Assembly (NCBI GenBank): GCA_030682505.1
Contig: JAUXOH010000205.1
Coordinates: 1-7,404 of the forward strand
Origin: Candidatus Didemnitutus sp.
GTDB lineage: Bacteria; Verrucomicrobiota; Verrucomicrobiia; Opitutales; Opitutaceae
Length of the DNA stretch: 7,404 bases
Direction: 5' to 3'
Under the pieces are notes generated by a model. The model saw nothing but the letters and a program-made list of their open reading frames with translations. It searched no databases and had not been told where the DNA came from. Position numbers and translations under genes: made by a program. Shown piece by piece: positions 6,548 to 7,404 of the stretch (position 1 is its first letter; the number at the start of each line of letters is the position of its first letter).

Positions 6548-6673
6548 ATGAAACAATTCTATCTCGAGCACAAAGAGACAATCCACGTCATCGTCCTTAT
6601 CGTTGTGGTCTTTGCTACTGTCCGAACGTTGGGGTACTGGGACGAACTCAAGCTTTGGGTGCGAAGTTTTTGA
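6548..6673 (+). CDS. 41-residue single-span membrane peptide, candidate immunity factor
   Basis: This is a 41-codon open frame starting ATGAAACAATTC and ending TGA. The protein has a polar N-terminus (MKQFYLEHKETIH), one very hydrophobic helix (VIVLIVVVFATV, about residues 14-25) and an amphipathic, aromatic C-terminus (LGYWDELKLWVRSF). It has no double-glycine leader. Such small single-span proteins next to peptide precursors are often immunity proteins, but no family is recognisable, so the role is inferred from position. The tail motif WDELK resembles WDDFK in the core of precursor 1. There is no Shine-Dalgarno site; the region before the start is occupied by the terminator-like hairpin. 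It could instead be a third exported or signalling peptide, or a chance frame. Confidence 0.5.
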   Translation: MKQFYLEHKETIHVIVLIVVVFATVRTLGYWDELKLWVRSF

Positions 6674-6680
6674 TGTCGTC

Positions 6681-6699
6681 TGACTGCTTGTTGCAGTCA
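6681..6699. repeat. Inverted repeat, 7-bp stem
   Basis: TGACTGC and GCAGTCA flank a TTGTT loop, 8 bases after the stop of the 41-residue gene. No T-run follows on either strand, so this is a structured spacer or binding site rather than a clear terminator. Confidence 0.4.
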
Positions 6700-6729
6700 A
6701 CAATACTGGCGTAATTGCGGCACGGCATT

Positions 6730-6756
6730 AACAACTTGCTCGAACACGGAGTTGTT
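6730..6756. repeat. Inverted repeat, 7-bp stem with 13-base loop
   Basis: AACAACT at 6730-6736 pairs with AGTTGTT at 6750-6756. It lies in the 146-base gap between the two small membrane-protein genes. Purpose unknown. Confidence 0.35.
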
Positions 6757-6782
6757 GGAAGATCCAAATCTAGGTAACCTAG
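6752..6782 (+). promoter_or_regulatory. Weak promoter candidate with overlapping palindrome
   Basis: TTGTTG (6752-6757) and TAACCT (6775-6780) are 17 bases apart, a permissible -35/-10 layout but with only partial consensus matches. The -10 box lies inside an odd-centred palindrome, CTAGGT-A-ACCTAG (6770-6782), which could be an operator. The start of the 76-residue gene is 40 bases downstream. This is suggestive only. Confidence 0.25.
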
Positions 6783-6819
6783 GCGGCGACAGTTGCCTAC
6801 AAGAAGCAACAGGTTTTCA

Positions 6820-7050
6820 ATGAAGACTAATCTCATCAGGTTTTTTGTAACCTACGTCCTCTATAAGGCGGCGGGGAATATCCCGGTCATAGAAACTTTT
6901 GTCGAAGACCTGAGGGATTGGAAGTTGCGATACTATCTGGCGGATTTTCTGCTCTGGGTGGTGGCCTATGTCTCCGCTGGTTTATTTTCATCGATGGCGA
7001 CCCGGCACTGGCGGCAATTGGCAACCGTCGAAAACAAAGATGAAGACTGA
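6820..7050 (+). CDS. 76-residue membrane protein, candidate immunity protein
   Basis: I do not recognise a family. From the ATG at 6820 the protein has 76 residues: an N-terminal amphipathic to hydrophobic stretch (LIRFFVTYVLYKAAG), a charged middle (FVEDLRDWKLRYYLADF), a clear membrane helix at about 42-58 (LLWVVAYVSAGLFSSMA) and a polar C-terminal tail ending ENKDED. A TTG at 6793 would add nine residues but is less likely. AGG lies 6-7 bases before the ATG, a weak ribosome site. It sits between the peptide precursors and the C39 transporter in the same direction, a usual position for immunity or accessory proteins of bacteriocin loci. Membrane location is seen in the sequence; the immunity role is inference. 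A GC-rich hairpin follows the stop. Confidence 0.6.
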   Translation: MKTNLIRFFVTYVLYKAAGNIPVIETFVEDLRDWKLRYYLADFLLWVVAYVSAGLFSSMATRHWRQLATVENKDED

Positions 7051-7053
7051 GAC

Positions 7054-7069
7054 CGGAGCGAGAGCTCCG
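7054..7069 (+). terminator. GNRA-loop hairpin after the 76-residue gene
   Basis: CGGAGC-GAGA-GCTCCG is a 6-bp GC-rich stem closed by a GAGA (GNRA) tetraloop, beginning 3 bases after the stop codon. It is followed by TTGCGTT, a poor T-tract, so termination would be partial. Confidence 0.4.
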
Positions 7070-7081
7070 TTGCGTTGACCC

Positions 7082-7106
7082 AAGCGCGGATTGAGTGGGC
7101 GCTTTT
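7082..7106 (+). terminator. Hairpin with short T-run before the transporter gene
   Basis: AAGCGC at 7082-7087 pairs with GCGCTT at 7099-7104 over an 11-base loop, and the last two pairs lead into a TTTT run (7103-7106). This is a possible weak terminator in tandem with the hairpin before it. Confidence 0.35.
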
Positions 7107-7134
7107 GAATCTCACATGATGACAGTTCGCGCCT

Positions 7135-7149
7135 CCGGTTTCAGACCGG
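7135..7149. repeat. Small hairpin in the transporter leader region
   Basis: CCGGT-TTCAG-ACCGG forms a 5-bp GC-rich stem with a short loop, 62 bases before the GTG of the C39 transporter gene. There is no T-run. It may be a leader structure in the mRNA. Confidence 0.3.
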
Positions 7150-7211
7150 CTATGAACTAGACAAGTTGCGCGCGTTCGGTCGTTTACAGCGACTGGCAAG
7201 GGCGGATTGAT

Positions 7212-7404
7212 GTGACTCGATTTACGCAAAAAGACGTTACTGACTGCGGTGCCACATGCCTGCGGTTCATCGGAGTGCATTTCGAGTATGACATGCCAAT
7301 CGCCCGGCTGCGGCAGTTGGCGGGCACGAATCAGCGTGGATCGACGGCGCTTGGGCTGGTCGAGGCGGCGCGGCAGTTGGGGTTTTCGGCGAAGGGCGTG
7401 AAGG
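7212..7404 (+). CDS. C39-peptidase-domain ABC transporter, 5' part only
   Basis: This is the N-terminus of a bacteriocin-type exporter that cuts double-glycine leaders and transports the core peptide. The visible 64 residues are the first part of a peptidase C39 domain: oxyanion Gln6, catalytic Cys12 in QKDVTDCGATCLRFIG, and the later pattern LRQLAGTNQRGSTALGL then VEAARQLGFSAKGVK. The catalytic His and Asp, the membrane domain and the ATPase lie beyond the window. Start: GTG at 7212, with AAGGGCGG at 7198-7205 as ribosome site. The frame is open back to a TAG at 7158 but holds no better start. It is the natural processing and export partner of the two precursors at 6165-6502 and of the HlyD-type adaptor upstream. 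If complete, about 700 residues would be expected from the family. Confidence 0.9.
   Translation, partial: MTRFTQKDVTDCGATCLRFIGVHFEYDMPIARLRQLAGTNQRGSTALGLVEAARQLGFSAKGVK

Noticed and set aside
6260..6703. 147-codon open frame on the minus strand across the peptide precursor genes
   Set aside because: It is the longest frame here and could mislead gene callers. However, both precursors on the plus strand have canonical double-glycine leaders and overlap in operon fashion, while the minus frame has no recognisable motif.
6673..6714. 13-codon frame starting at a TGATG overlap after the 41-residue gene
   Set aside because: It is very short, with no leader motif or ribosome site, and overlaps an inverted repeat. 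The overlap is probably chance.
6720..6790. Possible integron attC-like site from AACAAC/GTTGTT symmetry
   Set aside because: The core motifs RYYYAAC and GTTRRRY are not met on either side, and there is no integrase or second cassette boundary in view.
6648..6836. 62-codon minus-strand frame in the gap between small membrane genes
   Set aside because: Although Cys-containing and small, it has no double-glycine or signal motif, runs against the operon and starts inside the 76-residue gene.

Overview
The window reads as GC-rich DNA from a Gram-negative bacterium. MlaE, MlaF and MlaD proteins with a lipoprotein partner require an outer membrane. Weak Shine-Dalgarno sites and the style of the proteins suggest Verrucomicrobiota, perhaps Opitutaceae. 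That placement is inference from general resemblance; no 16S gene or other marker is present.

Left part (1-3437): a tightly packed, co-directional lipid-transport operon. It encodes an MlaE-type permease with an apparently incomplete N-terminal STAS-like region, an MlaF-type ATPase, an MlaD/MCE substrate-binding protein anchored in the inner membrane, and an outer-membrane-type auxiliary lipoprotein (ABC_trans_aux/PqiC-like). Gaps are 1 base or the genes overlap by 4 bases (GTGA, ATGA), so co-transcription and translational coupling are very likely. Together they would move phospholipid or another hydrophobic substrate between inner and outer membranes.

Middle part (3438-4717): a small uncharacterised protein gene (about 100 residues), a 200-base gap, and an orphan NarL/FixJ-type response regulator with no kinase gene in view.

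Right part (4718-7404): a peptide-export cassette, the most interesting section. A promoter-side region carrying two perfect palindromes precedes an HlyD-family membrane-fusion protein. Two overlapping tiny genes follow, at 6165 and 6320 (the first is only 52 codons). Each encodes a precursor with a canonical double-glycine leader of the type cut by C39 peptidases, and each core carries GxxxG motifs as in two-peptide (class IIb) bacteriocins. A terminator-like hairpin (6512-6547) follows directly. Next are a 41-residue single-span membrane peptide and a 76-residue membrane protein, both candidate immunity factors, then a hairpin-rich gap. Last is the start of an ABC transporter with an N-terminal C39 peptidase domain, cut by the window end. 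The logic is: the peptidase-transporter cuts the leaders at GG and pumps the cores through HlyD and an outer-membrane channel not seen here; the small membrane proteins may protect the producer; the upstream regulator may control expression. The cores are not clearly cationic, so signalling or another role is possible.
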